DNA of 24,574 nt from Actinomycetes bacterium (GCA_023461275.1 JAEYMI010000053.1:1-24574); one strand, 5' to 3'; numbered from the stretch's first letter, positions 1 to 7,483 are shown. Program-made: numbers and translations. Notes: generated by a model from the letters alone, not told the origin.

Positions 1-1
1 C

Positions 2-67
2 TACGTCGGCAACGGACAACCCCACGGCCCACGACCCAACCCCAACAAACCGTCACCGAAGTCCTGA
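2..67 (+). CDS. Transposase, C-terminal fragment cut by window edge
   Basis: The reading frame is open from base 2 to a TGA at 65-67 and gives 21 residues ending NPNKPSPKS. The Pro/Asn-rich tail ending SPKS, with its stop codon inside the first terminal repeat, resembles the end of IS481/IS3-type DDE integrase-core transposases. No catalytic residue lies in the visible part, so family and activity cannot be judged here. The gene is partial because the window begins inside it, and there is no sign that it is itself broken. Confidence 0.55.
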   Translation, partial: YVGNGQPHGPRPNPNKPSPKS

Positions 68-124
68 TACACCAACTGTCACCAATGTCTTGATGCAGAA
101 CTGTCACCTATGTCCCGATACATC
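48..124 (+). repeat. Three tandem terminal repeats of the IS (25-26 bp units)
   Basis: Units lie at 48-73, 74-98 and 99-124. Each has the form aac(c/t)gtcacc, then a variable three-base stretch, then gtc(c/t)(t/c)gat(a/g)ca. They are spaced 25-26 bp apart, a little over two helical turns. The innermost copy supplies the last codons and stop of the transposase. They are probably transposase binding sites at the element end; the outermost copy (99-124) is likely the element's terminus. Confidence 0.7.
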
Positions 125-138
125 ACATCGGATGAAGC

Positions 139-1752
139 TCAGACCGTCTCGGCGACAGCCTCGTCGGTCACGACCTCGTTCACCACGGCTCCACTCACCG
201 CAGCGTCATTCACCACGGAGGCTCCACGCGTGAACACCAGGTTGGGGTCGGCGACGTCGGCCGCGAACGACTTGCGGTCCTTGTAGTAATTCATCGACAT
301 CGTCCACGGCTCGCGGGTGCCCTGTTTGGGTAGGTTCGCGACCGCACGCTGGACGTAGCCCGCACCGAAGTCGAGTACCGGGCGGGTCTCCATCGTCGGG
401 TCGACGACGGGCCGCACCGCGGTGAAGCCACGGTTGTCCATGTAGGAGAGCAGCCGGCCGAAGTGCTCGGTGAGCAGACCGACCTTCAGCGTCCACGACG
501 AGTTCGTATAGCCGATCACGTTGGCCAGGTTGGGAATTCCCGAGAACATGAAGCCCCGGTAGACCACCGTCTCCGAGAAGTCGACCGGCTCGTCGTCGAC
601 GGTGAAGCTGACCCCACCGAAGAGCTGCAGGTTCAAACCTGTTGCGGTGACGATGATATCGGCGTCCAGCTCCTTACCGCTTTGCAGCCGGATGCCGGCC
701 TCGGTGAAGGTCTCGATGCGGTCGGTGACCACCGACGCCTTACCGGTTCCGAGTGCCTTGAACAGATCCGAATCGGGTACGGCGCAGAGTCGCTGATCCC
801 ACGGATCGTAAGGCGGGTTGAAATGCTGGTCGACGTCGAATCCGTCGGGCAGCACGATCTTGTTGACGCGCCGGATCACCTTGCGCGATGCCTTCGGAAA
901 ACGCTGGCACGCTTCGTAGATCAGTCGCTGCTGGGCGATGTTCTTGCGACGGGCAGCCTCGAATCCACGGCGGTCGCCGAGCAGTTTTCGGGCGACGATC
1001 GCGAAGGGATCGTGGCGCGGCAGCGGAACGACGTAGCTTGGGGTGCGCTGCAGCATGGTGATGTGCTCGGCCTTATCGGCCATCGCCGGGATGAGTGTGA
1101 CTGCGGTTGCGCCGCTACCGATCACCACGACTCGCTTGCCGGCGTAGTCGAGGTCTTCCGGCCAATGCTGCGGATGGATGACCTGTCCCTGAAAGCGTTC
1201 GCGGCCAGGGAATTCCGGCGTGAACCCTTCGTCGTAGCGGTAGTAGCCGGCGCCGGAGAAGATCCAGCGAGCGGCGATCTGCAGCTGTTCGCCGGTGTCG
1301 GTGCGCTCGACGTCGACAGTCCAGCGCGACTCCGCCGACGACCATGCAGCCGAGATCACCTTGTGTTGGTACCGAATTCGCTCGCCGAGGTTGTCGTCGG
1401 CGATGGCCTCGTCGAGGTAGTCCAGGATGCGCGAGGCATCTGCGATGGACTGCCGGTCCTTCCACGGCTTGAATCCGAACCCAAAGGTGAACAGGTCGCT
1501 ATCGGAGCGGATGCCGGGGTAGCGGAACAGGTCCCAGGTGCCGCCGGCCCGTTCTCGCGCCTCGAGGATCGTGAAGGTCGTTCCGGGAAGCGTGGTGACC
1601 AGTTCGTGGGCCACGCCGATGCCGGATACCCCGGCTCCGATGACCAGCACGTCGACCTCGTCGAGTTCGGGGCGGCTGGCCAGGCCGGATGAGTCCAGTG
1701 GGCTGACGGACACGGGCAACTCCTTCATACGCATGCGGCCGGTATATGACAT
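139..1752 (-). CDS. Flavin-containing Baeyer-Villiger monooxygenase (EtaA/EthA-like)
   Basis: This is a 537-residue FAD/NADPH monooxygenase that probably inserts oxygen next to a ketone carbonyl. An N-terminal FAD Rossmann motif GAGVSG is at residues 39-44. The Baeyer-Villiger fingerprint FxGxxxHxxxWP is complete at 187-198 (FQGQVIHPQHWP), and a second Rossmann motif GSGATA for NADPH is at 212-217. Length and motif order match EthA-type enzymes. The start could be ATG 1752 or the in-frame ATGs at 1734 and 1728; none has a strong ribosome binding site. The last ~30 residues are Ala/Val-rich, with a repeated VVN segment, and look like a non-conserved tail. It is divergent from a PucR-type regulator, which may control it. 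The substrate is unknown. Confidence 0.9.
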   Translation of the reverse strand: MSYTGRMRMKELPVSVSPLDSSGLASRPELDEVDVLVIGAGVSGIGVAHELVTTLPGTTFTILEARERAGGTWDLFRYPGIRSDSDLFTFGFGFKPWKDRQSIADASRILDYLDEAIADDNLGERIRYQHKVISAAWSSAESRWTVDVERTDTGEQLQIAARWIFSGAGYYRYDEGFTPEFPGRERFQGQVIHPQHWPEDLDYAGKRVVVIGSGATAVTLIPAMADKAEHITMLQRTPSYVVPLPRHDPFAIVARKLLGDRRGFEAARRKNIAQQRLIYEACQRFPKASRKVIRRVNKIVLPDGFDVDQHFNPPYDPWDQRLCAVPDSDLFKALGTGKASVVTDRIETFTEAGIRLQSGKELDADIIVTATGLNLQLFGGVSFTVDDEPVDFSETVVYRGFMFSGIPNLANVIGYTNSSWTLKVGLLTEHFGRLLSYMDNRGFTAVRPVVDPTMETRPVLDFGAGYVQRAVANLPKQGTREPWTMSMNYYKDRKSFAADVADPNLVFTRGASVVNDAAVSGAVVNEVVTDEAVAETV

Positions 1753-1829
1753 CCGGCGTTGTCACGATCCAGAGTGCCGTGTCGCAACCCACACAACCAG
1801 GGTCATTGTGCCCATCATGTGAGATCTAG

Positions 1830-1846
1830 TGGTGCATACTGCACCA
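1830..1846. promoter_or_regulatory. Perfect 7-3-7 palindrome, candidate operator of the divergent regulator
   Basis: TGGTGCA-TAC-TGCACCA is a perfect inverted repeat between the monooxygenase and the PucR-type regulator. Its centre contains CATACT (1835-1840), a -10-like hexamer six bases upstream of a GTG at 1847. If that GTG is the leaderless start, a protein bound here would block transcription of the regulator. Autoregulation is an inference. Confidence 0.45.
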
Positions 1847-3067
1847 GTGGAGAGTGATCAGCCGGACATTTCGCCTCGCGTGCGGGAGCTGATTCGACAG
1901 GGAGCGCAGATCGTCTCGGATCCCCGCGTGGAGTGGGCCGAGGCGCTGCACGACGCCACGCTCAGCGGAGTCCGGATGAAGGCGATCGCCGAGGACCCGG
2001 TGCTGTCCGACGGTGTTCGACGCGCCAACCTGGCCAACACGTTGCGCTGGGCCCAGCACAACGTGAAGTCGCCGGGTGAGCCCGTTCCAGCCCAGTTGAC
2101 CGGCGAGATCCTGGCCGCAACACGAGAACTGGTGCGGCGGGGGCTCGACGAGTCCGCGCTCGACACCTTCCGCAGCGCTCAGGGGGTGGCGTGGCGACTC
2201 TGGATGAGAGTCTGCTTCGGACTCACCGACGACGTCGCCGAACTGCACGAACTGCTCGACGCCAGCTCGCGATCGATCAACGCATTCATCGAGGACAGCG
2301 TCGCGGTGATGTCGGAGCAGATGCGAGCCGAGCGCGCCGAACTGTCCCGCGACACCCACGCGCAACGACGCGAGGCGGTGACACTGGTGCTCGAAGGCGC
2401 GCCGATCCCGACGTCGCGGGCGGAAACCCAACTGCGCTACCGACTCTCGGGGCCACAGATGGCCGTCGTGCTGTGGGGCGTCAGCCCCGACGCCGCGGCG
2501 CAACTCGAGGTGGCCGCGTCGGCGGTGGCGGCAGCGGCCGGAACCGACCATCGGCTCACCGTCGTCACCGGCGCGACGTCGTCGTGGATGTGGTTGCCGG
2601 TCAACGATATCCAGCTCCCCGACCTCTCGGCCACCCCCGACATCCGGGTATCGGCCGGCCGTCCCGGCAGCGGCGTCGACGGCTTTCGGTCGAGTCACTT
2701 CCAGGCGGTCAGCACCCAGCGGATGCACTCGCGCATCGACATCCGACGACAGTTCGTCCGATACGACGAGATCCGCCTGGTCTCACTGCTCACCACCGAC
2801 GAGACCGAAAGTCGGGACTTCACCGCCGACGTCCTCGGCGACCTCGCCACTGCCGACCCTGAACTCCGGCACACCTTGCACACGTGGATCACGCTGCAGT
2901 GCAATACCTCTCACACCGCAGAGGCGCTCTATACGCATCGCAACACCGTGATTCGACGACTGGCACGCGCCGAGGAACTACTCCCCCGTCCGTTGCGCGA
3001 GAACCTGCTCGACGTCGCGGCCGCGCTTGAGGTTGCGCACTGGTCACCCGGCGTGCCGATCGAGTAG
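1847..3067 (+). CDS. PucR/CdaR-family transcriptional regulator
   Basis: The product is about 406 residues. The N-terminal ~150 residues are helical and resemble the RsbRD-type sensory domain that precedes many actinobacterial PucR regulators. A middle region (~170-310) looks like the CdaR GGDEF-like domain. The C-terminal ~55 residues (TLHTWITLQCNTSHTAEAL, then YTHRNTVIRRLARAEELL) are the characteristic PucR helix-turn-helix. In-frame GTG codons at 1829 and 1832 would add six or five residues. I prefer 1847 because a palindrome and -10-like hexamer sit at 1830-1846, but this start is uncertain. The gene is divergent from the monooxygenase, which is the most likely target. The effector is unknown. 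Confidence 0.85.
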   Translation: MESDQPDISPRVRELIRQGAQIVSDPRVEWAEALHDATLSGVRMKAIAEDPVLSDGVRRANLANTLRWAQHNVKSPGEPVPAQLTGEILAATRELVRRGLDESALDTFRSAQGVAWRLWMRVCFGLTDDVAELHELLDASSRSINAFIEDSVAVMSEQMRAERAELSRDTHAQRREAVTLVLEGAPIPTSRAETQLRYRLSGPQMAVVLWGVSPDAAAQLEVAASAVAAAAGTDHRLTVVTGATSSWMWLPVNDIQLPDLSATPDIRVSAGRPGSGVDGFRSSHFQAVSTQRMHSRIDIRRQFVRYDEIRLVSLLTTDETESRDFTADVLGDLATADPELRHTLHTWITLQCNTSHTAEALYTHRNTVIRRLARAEELLPRPLRENLLDVAAALEVAHWSPGVPIE

Positions 3068-3080
3068 TCGTCACCGGGCC

Positions 3081-3180
3081 TCGATACGCTGCGTGCTCGC
3101 TACGCTCGCGCGCGGCCACTCGACCAGCGCAAGAACCTGCCGATCGAGAAGCCACCGAGCGAAGCGAGACGGCGTATCGA
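3081..3180. repeat. Intergenic REP-like inverted repeat
   Basis: Outer arms tcgatacgc (3081-3089) and gcgtatcga (3172-3180) are perfect complements. Inner arms ctcgctacgctc (3096-3107) and gagcgaagcgag (3157-3168) match with one mismatch. Together they could form a long hairpin. The element fills most of the gap after the regulator. The rest of the gap to 3260 is AT-richer (about 3190-3240) and probably carries the exporter promoter. Similar cctcgatacgct elements are, from memory, common between genes in Gordonia and relatives. Confidence 0.65.
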
Positions 3181-3260
3181 GATCACGCGTAAGTATTTCT
3201 ACATGGTTCATCCGATTTAATTCGATTGTTCTGGACGAATCTAGCCCCCACGATGAACAC

Positions 3261-4235
3261 ATGACCACTCGCGACCGTCTCCTCGGCCTGTCCGTCGTCG
3301 TGCTCTGGGGATTGAACTTCATCGCGATCCGCCTGGGCCTCGACCACTTCCCGCCGTTCTTCTTTGCCGCCCTGCGGTTCGCGGTGATGGCGGTGCCGGT
3401 CATCCTCTTCGTGCCGTTCCCGAAAGTGCAGTTTCGATGGTTTATGTTGTACGCCTTCGGTTTCGGCGTCGGACAGTTCGCCTTTCTGTTCCTGGCGATG
3501 AATATCGGCATGCCGACCGGCCTGGCGTCGTTGGTGTTGCAGACCTCCGCGCCATTCACTGTGATACTCGGTGTGCTCTTTCTCCGCGAACGCATGTCGC
3601 TGCTGCAGGTCCTCGGCATCGCGCTTGCCGTGGGCGGGATGGTCGCGATCACCATCGACCGGGCCACGCACAGCACACTCGGCTGGACTGCTGTCGTGCC
3701 GATCGCGCTGACCGTCGTCGCCGGGCTGAGCTGGGCGGCCGGCAACATCGGTAGCCGACTATCCAAGCCCGACAATGCCTTACGCATGACACTCTGGATG
3801 TCGGTGATCCCACCGATCCCGCTCTACGTGCTCAGCCTGGGGATCGAGGGCCCGTCGGCCGGCTGGAACTCGTTGACCTCTATCGGCTCACACTCGGGCC
3901 TGCTCGCCCTGGCCGGACTGGCGTACGTGGTGCTGCTGGGCACCATCGCCGGGTCCGGACTGTGGACGTACCTGCTGTCCCGCTATGAGGCGAGCCGCGT
4001 CGCACCACTCTCGCTTCTGGTTCCGATCGTCGGGATCAGTGCCGCGTGGGCCTTCTTCAACGAAATACCCACCATCACAGAGCTTTCCGGTGCCGGAGCG
4101 GTCATCGTCGGATGCGCGATCGGTGTGCTCGCGTCGCCGATGACCAACGCCCGGAAGCGGGCCACGGCCGAGCCGCGACCCGACCTCCCGGACGCAGAGA
4201 ACCCGTGTGACGAACTGACTCTCAGTCGTCAGTGA
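3261..4235 (+). CDS. EamA/DMT-superfamily transporter (RhaT/RarD-like exporter)
   Basis: This 324-residue integral membrane protein has about ten hydrophobic segments in two repeated five-helix halves, the standard drug/metabolite transporter architecture. The first EamA repeat begins LGLSVVVLWGLNFIAIRLGL. The typical segment GLASLVLQTSAPFTVILGVL, followed by the FLRER turn, is near residue 90-115. The second repeat ends with LSLLVPIVGISAAWAFFNE. ATG 3261 was chosen because the membrane repeat begins shortly after it; upstream codons run through the intergenic hairpin. No strong ribosome binding site is visible. The 3' end overlaps the convergent ohr gene by 14 bases. The transported compound, perhaps an amino acid or metabolite, is unknown. 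Confidence 0.9.
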   Translation: MTTRDRLLGLSVVVLWGLNFIAIRLGLDHFPPFFFAALRFAVMAVPVILFVPFPKVQFRWFMLYAFGFGVGQFAFLFLAMNIGMPTGLASLVLQTSAPFTVILGVLFLRERMSLLQVLGIALAVGGMVAITIDRATHSTLGWTAVVPIALTVVAGLSWAAGNIGSRLSKPDNALRMTLWMSVIPPIPLYVLSLGIEGPSAGWNSLTSIGSHSGLLALAGLAYVVLLGTIAGSGLWTYLLSRYEASRVAPLSLLVPIVGISAAWAFFNEIPTITELSGAGAVIVGCAIGVLASPMTNARKRATAEPRPDLPDAENPCDELTLSRQ

Positions 4236-4644
4236 CCGTCAGCGTGACGTCGATGTTGCCGCGCGTGGCATTGGAGTACGGGCACACCTGATGTGCCTTC
4301 TCGGCAAGCGCGACGGCCGTCGCATGGTCGACGTGCGGCAGCGTGATCTCGAGTTCGACGGCCAGCCCGAAACCACCGTTGTCGGCCGACACCAGCGAAA
4401 CCCGGCTGCCCACAGAGGAATCGGAGATGTCTGCGCCGTCACCCTTGGCCACCAGCCGCAGTGCGCTGTGGAAGCAGGCTCCGTAGCCGGCCGCGAACAA
4501 CTGCTCGGGGTTGGTGCCGGTACCCGAGCCGCCGAGCTCCTTCGGAGTGGTCAGGTCGACGTCGATCTTGCCATCGGTGGTGCGGGCGTGGCCGTTTCGG
4601 CCGTCTCCGGTGGCCAACGCCTCGGCGGTGTACAGAACAGTCAT
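4222..4644 (-). CDS. ohr: Organic hydroperoxide resistance protein (Ohr/OsmC family)
   Basis: This is a 140-residue thiol peroxidase that reduces organic and fatty-acid hydroperoxides, usually with dihydrolipoamide-type reductants. The two redox cysteines are present: C57 in AGYGACFHSAL and C121 in HQVCPYSNATRGN, both in the Ohr-type contexts. Start ATG 4644 was chosen because GAAGGG lies about six bases upstream; an ATG 15 bases further up would bury that site. The gene follows ohrR by 30 bases on the same strand, so the two are probably co-transcribed and peroxide-inducible. Its end overlaps the end of the convergent exporter gene. Confidence 0.95.
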   Translation of the reverse strand: MTVLYTAEALATGDGRNGHARTTDGKIDVDLTTPKELGGSGTGTNPEQLFAAGYGACFHSALRLVAKGDGADISDSSVGSRVSLVSADNGGFGLAVELEITLPHVDHATAVALAEKAHQVCPYSNATRGNIDVTLTVTDD

Positions 4645-4674
4645 GTTATTTCCCTTCATTTGTAGGCTCTTTCA

Positions 4675-5178
4675 TCAAGCAGTGGTGGTCTCGCCGGCAT
4701 CTCCGGAGTCCTTGTCCCCGGAGTCCGTGCCCCGCAACACCGACGCGATGTGGTGCAGCGCAAGTCGCAGCGCCGCAATGTCTTCGGCGCCCGGTACGGT
4801 TCCGTCCGGACCGGCAGAATGAGCGACAGCGTCGAAGATGGTGCTCGGCACGCACTCCGCGCGGTCACGCAACTCCGACCCGAGCTCGGTCAGCAAAACG
4901 GTCACCGACCGCTCGTCGACCCGAGAGCGACTGCGTTGGACGTAACCGATCAGCTCGAGCCGTTTGAGGAGCGGCGAGAGCGTGCCGGAATCGAGCTGTA
5001 GCCGGCGCCCGAGGTGCGCCACCGTCGACTCACCCTCTTCCCACAACACCAGCATCACCAAGTACTGCGGATAGGTGAGATCGAGTTCGTTCAGCACCGG
5101 CCGGTAGGCGGCCACCGCCGCCCGCGACGCCGAGTAGAGCGCGAAACACAGCTGGTCGTCGAGCTTGAGGTCACTCAC
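4675..5178 (-). CDS. ohrR: MarR-family organic peroxide sensor/repressor OhrR
   Basis: This 167-residue winged-helix repressor has the OhrR sensor signature LDDQLCFALYSASRA, with the peroxidatic cysteine at C11. The HTH region STVAHLGRRLQLDSGTLSPL follows, and then the wing RSRSRVDERSVTV. A second cysteine (C109) suggests a two-Cys OhrR that resolves through a disulfide, but this is an inference. The C-terminal ~25 residues are an acidic Ser/Gly/Asp tail. GTG 5178 was chosen because VSDLKLDDQLCF matches the usual N-terminus and a -10 box TAGTGT sits seven bases upstream, so the mRNA may be leaderless. It is upstream of ohr in one operon and probably represses both genes until oxidised. Confidence 0.93.
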   Translation of the reverse strand: MSDLKLDDQLCFALYSASRAAVAAYRPVLNELDLTYPQYLVMLVLWEEGESTVAHLGRRLQLDSGTLSPLLKRLELIGYVQRSRSRVDERSVTVLLTELGSELRDRAECVPSTIFDAVAHSAGPDGTVPGAEDIAALRLALHHIASVLRGTDSGDKDSGDAGETTTA

Positions 5179-5185
5179 GAGGACG

Positions 5186-5224
5186 ACACTAACTCGCAAC
5201 TGAGTTGTGCACAACTAAATTGTG
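5186..5224 (-). promoter_or_regulatory. ohrR promoter with OhrR operator
   Basis: Reading the minus strand, TTGTGC (5214-5209) and TAGTGT (5191-5186) are separated by 17 bases and followed seven bases later by the GTG of ohrR. The -35 box is inside a perfect 14-bp palindrome AGTTGTGCACAACT (5203-5216). Two overlapping inverted repeats, CAACT-G-AGTTG (5197-5207) and CACAA-N5-TTGTG (5210-5224), extend it on each side. TTGT/ACAA half-sites resemble known OhrR operators, so repression by blocking the polymerase is likely. Confidence 0.7.
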
Positions 5225-5294
5225 ATCCACCTATCTCGTCCGCGGCCGGGAGGCGTCCCGACGACCGCCCGGATTGCGTGCGAGACTGTTGGGC

Positions 5295-6590
5295 ATGCCC
5301 GACAGCACGTCGACCCCGGGTCGCCCGGGCGCTCAGATCCCCGCCCGCACCTCGGTGGCACTGACCGCCGCGTCGGCGGCGAGGTGGGCGTCACGCAAGG
5401 CAGGCCGCGGCAAAGGCTCGATGATCGGCGGCCTGATCGCCGCCAAGATCGATCCGAACATCATGTCGCGACTGGCGGCCGGCAAACGGACCGCGCTGGT
5501 CACCGGTACCAACGGCAAGTCGACGACCACCAGGATGACCGCGGCCGCACTGTCCGAGCTCGGCGAGGTGGCCACCCAGGCCGACGGCGCGAACATGGAC
5601 GCCGGCATCATCGCCACCCTCACCCTGCATCGGACCGCGCCGATCGCCGCCCTCGAGGTCGACGAGCTGCACGTCCCGCATGTGAGCGACGCCGTCGACC
5701 CCGAAGTGCTTGTGATGCTGAACCTTTCGCGCGATCAGCTGGACCGGGTCGGCGAAATCAACATGATCGAACGACGCCTCCGCGAGGGCATCGCGCGACA
5801 CCCACGCACCACCGTCGTCGCCAACTGCGACGATGTCCTGGTCACCTCCGCCGCCTTCGACGCCCCCGACGTCGTCTGGGTGGCCGCAGGCGCGAGCTGG
5901 GTCGGTGACTCGGTGAGTTGTCCGCGCACCGGCGAACCGATCATCCGATCCGACGACGGCTGGTACTCCAGCGGCGACGAGAACTTCCGTCGACCCGAGC
6001 CCCAGTGGTGGTTCGACGACGAGAACATCTATGGCCCAGACGGTTTCAGCGCTCCGATGACGCTCTCGGTACCCGGCCGGGCCAACCGCGGCAACGCCAC
6101 GCAAGCGGTCGCCGCCGCGGTGGCGATGGGTGCCGATCCCGCCAAGGCGGTCGCCGCGGTCAGCACCGTCGGCGAGGTCGCCGGGCGCTACGGCATCCAC
6201 CAGGTGGGCAACCATTCGGTCCGCACCCTGCTCGCGAAGAATCCGGCCGGCTGGCAGGAAGCGCTGTCGATGATCGATCAGGACGCCGACGGGCTGGTCA
6301 TCGCGGTCAACGGCCAGGTGCCCGACGGCGAAGACCTCTCCTGGCTGTGGGATGTGCGGTTCGAGGCGTTCGAGACCATGCAGGTCGTCGCGGCCGGTGA
6401 GCGCGCCGCCGACCTGTCGGTACGCCTGCTCTATGCGGGCGCCGAACACACCACGATTCCGGACCCGATGAAGGCGATCGCGTCGTGTCCGCCGGGCCGG
6501 GTCGAGGTGCTGGCCAACTACACCGCGTTCCGCGACCTGAACACCGCGATCGAACGCGCCGAGCGAGCCCGGAGGCCTGGCGATGAGTGA
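5295..6590 (+). CDS. murT: MurT, ligase subunit of lipid II isoglutaminyl synthase
   Basis: This 431-residue Mur-ligase-like enzyme activates the D-glutamate alpha-carboxylate of lipid II stem peptides; GatD supplies the ammonia. The ATP-binding loop TGTNGKSTT starts at residue 70. The C-terminal DUF1727 region contains AKNPAGWQEAL and DGEDLSWLWD (from 344). The aspartate in that motif corresponds to the residue proposed to complete the GatD catalytic triad. Only one cysteine (C209, SCPRTGEP) remains where Firmicutes MurT has a four-cysteine zinc ribbon. ATG 5295 was chosen over an in-frame TTG at 5274. It overlaps gatD by eight bases (ATGAGTGA), as expected for an obligate complex. Confidence 0.95.
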   Translation: MPDSTSTPGRPGAQIPARTSVALTAASAARWASRKAGRGKGSMIGGLIAAKIDPNIMSRLAAGKRTALVTGTNGKSTTTRMTAAALSELGEVATQADGANMDAGIIATLTLHRTAPIAALEVDELHVPHVSDAVDPEVLVMLNLSRDQLDRVGEINMIERRLREGIARHPRTTVVANCDDVLVTSAAFDAPDVVWVAAGASWVGDSVSCPRTGEPIIRSDDGWYSSGDENFRRPEPQWWFDDENIYGPDGFSAPMTLSVPGRANRGNATQAVAAAVAMGADPAKAVAAVSTVGEVAGRYGIHQVGNHSVRTLLAKNPAGWQEALSMIDQDADGLVIAVNGQVPDGEDLSWLWDVRFEAFETMQVVAAGERAADLSVRLLYAGAEHTTIPDPMKAIASCPPGRVEVLANYTAFRDLNTAIERAERARRPGDE

Positions 6591-7302
6591 ATCAACACTG
6601 CGTATCGGCCTGGTCCTGCCCGACGTGATGGGCACCTACGGCGACGGCGGAAACGCCCTGATCCTGCGGCAACGTGCGCGGATGCGGGGCATCGACGCCG
6701 AGATCATCCAGATCACCCTCGACGACGAGGTGCCCGACTCGCTCGACGTGTACACCCTCGGCGGCGCGGAGGATTACGCGCAACGCCTCGCCACCCGGCA
6801 CCTCACCCGCTACCCGGGACTCCAGCGTGCCGCGGCCGCCGGCCGTCCCGTGCTCGCCATCTGCGCCGCGATCCAGGTGCTCGGTCACTGGTACGAGACG
6901 TCGGCGGGTGAACGCGTCGACGGCATCTCGCTGTTCGACCTCACCACCAGCCCGCAGGCCACCCGGAGCATCGGTGAACTCATCACCGATCCGGTCCTCG
7001 ACGCGCTGACCCAGCCACTATCGGGCTTCGAAAACCACCGCGGCGGAAGCACTCTCGGGTCCGACGCCAAGCCGCTCGGCCGTGTACGGAACGGCGTCGG
7101 AAACGGTGTCGGCGACGGCACCGAAGGCGTGGTGCAGGGCTCGGTGATCGGCACCTACATGCACGGCCCGGCGCTGGCCCGCAATCCCGAACTCGCCGAC
7201 CATCTTCTGTCTCAGGCGATCGGAAAGCCCGTCGAGCCACTGGATCTGCCCGAGGTCACCCGGTTGCGGACCGAACGGCTGGCGGCGGGTCGTAGGGGCT
7301 GA
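6583..7302 (+). CDS. gatD: GatD, glutaminase subunit of lipid II isoglutaminyl synthase
   Basis: This 239-residue class I (CobB/CobQ-like) glutamine amidotransferase releases ammonia from glutamine for MurT. The nucleophilic cysteine is C94 in VLAICAAIQVLG and the catalytic histidine is H194 in GTYMHGPALARN. The N-terminal LPDVMGTYGDGGNAL is typical of GatD. A Gly-rich stretch (GVGNGVGDG, about 171-179) shortly before the catalytic histidine is probably a variable loop. Translation is probably coupled to murT through the eight-base overlap. Together they amidate peptidoglycan precursors at the inner face of the membrane. Confidence 0.95.
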   Translation: MSESTLRIGLVLPDVMGTYGDGGNALILRQRARMRGIDAEIIQITLDDEVPDSLDVYTLGGAEDYAQRLATRHLTRYPGLQRAAAAGRPVLAICAAIQVLGHWYETSAGERVDGISLFDLTTSPQATRSIGELITDPVLDALTQPLSGFENHRGGSTLGSDAKPLGRVRNGVGNGVGDGTEGVVQGSVIGTYMHGPALARNPELADHLLSQAIGKPVEPLDLPEVTRLRTERLAAGRRG

Positions 7303-7330
7303 GCCGATCCACCCGGACTGGCCCCGAACG

Positions 7331-7483
7331 TCAGCTCCGACGCCACCAGCGTGCGCGCCGGAACCGCGGGCAGGCCGTCGGCCCGCAGTGCGCGCAGTCG
7401 GTTCCGTGGCGATAGTGCTGATGCGCCGATCGCGGATGCCCGCATCGGCATGAATCCACGGCGTCTGTGCCCGACACCTTCAC
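7331..7483 (-). CDS. Small Cys/His-rich, probably zinc-binding protein
   Basis: This is a roughly 50-residue protein. Its core reads CRCGHPRSAHQHYRHGTDC, followed by AHCGPTACPRFR, so it has five cysteines (CxC, CxxC and a final C) and five histidines. The pattern CxCGHxxxxHxHYRxGxDCxxC resembles tiny conserved actinobacterial proteins of unknown role, and metal binding is likely. The start is uncertain: GTG 7483 has AGAGG about eight bases upstream, and GTG 7477 is also possible. It lies on the same strand as, and about 130 bases downstream of, the uracil-DNA glycosylase gene, in a stretch otherwise empty between convergent operons. I see no similarity that reveals its function. Confidence 0.6.
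   Translation of the reverse strand: MKVSGTDAVDSCRCGHPRSAHQHYRHGTDCAHCGPTACPRFRRARWWRRS

Larger units (their letters stand above)
1..124 (+). mobile_element. Right end of an IS481-type insertion sequence (left part outside window)
   Basis: The first 67 bases encode the C-terminus of a transposase-like protein. They run directly into three imperfect 25-26 bp terminal repeats that end about 15 bp before the stop codon of the monooxygenase gene. IS481-family elements often have a transposase ending in a Ser-Pro-x-Ser-stop sequence encoded by the terminal repeat motif gtcacc-n-atgtcctga, and that arrangement is seen here. The rest of the element lies to the left of the window, so the family assignment rests only on this tail and the repeat motif. 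Confidence 0.65.

Noticed and set aside
463..1692. Long open frame on the plus strand opposite the monooxygenase
   Set aside because: It is a codon-bias shadow of the minus-strand gene. The composition (Asp/Val/Arg-rich) has no domain, and the monooxygenase motifs on the other strand are complete.
3253..3264. Minimal upstream reading frame ATG-AAC-ACA-TGA overlapping the exporter start
   Set aside because: Such short frames arise often by chance and there is no attenuator structure or ribosome binding site before it.
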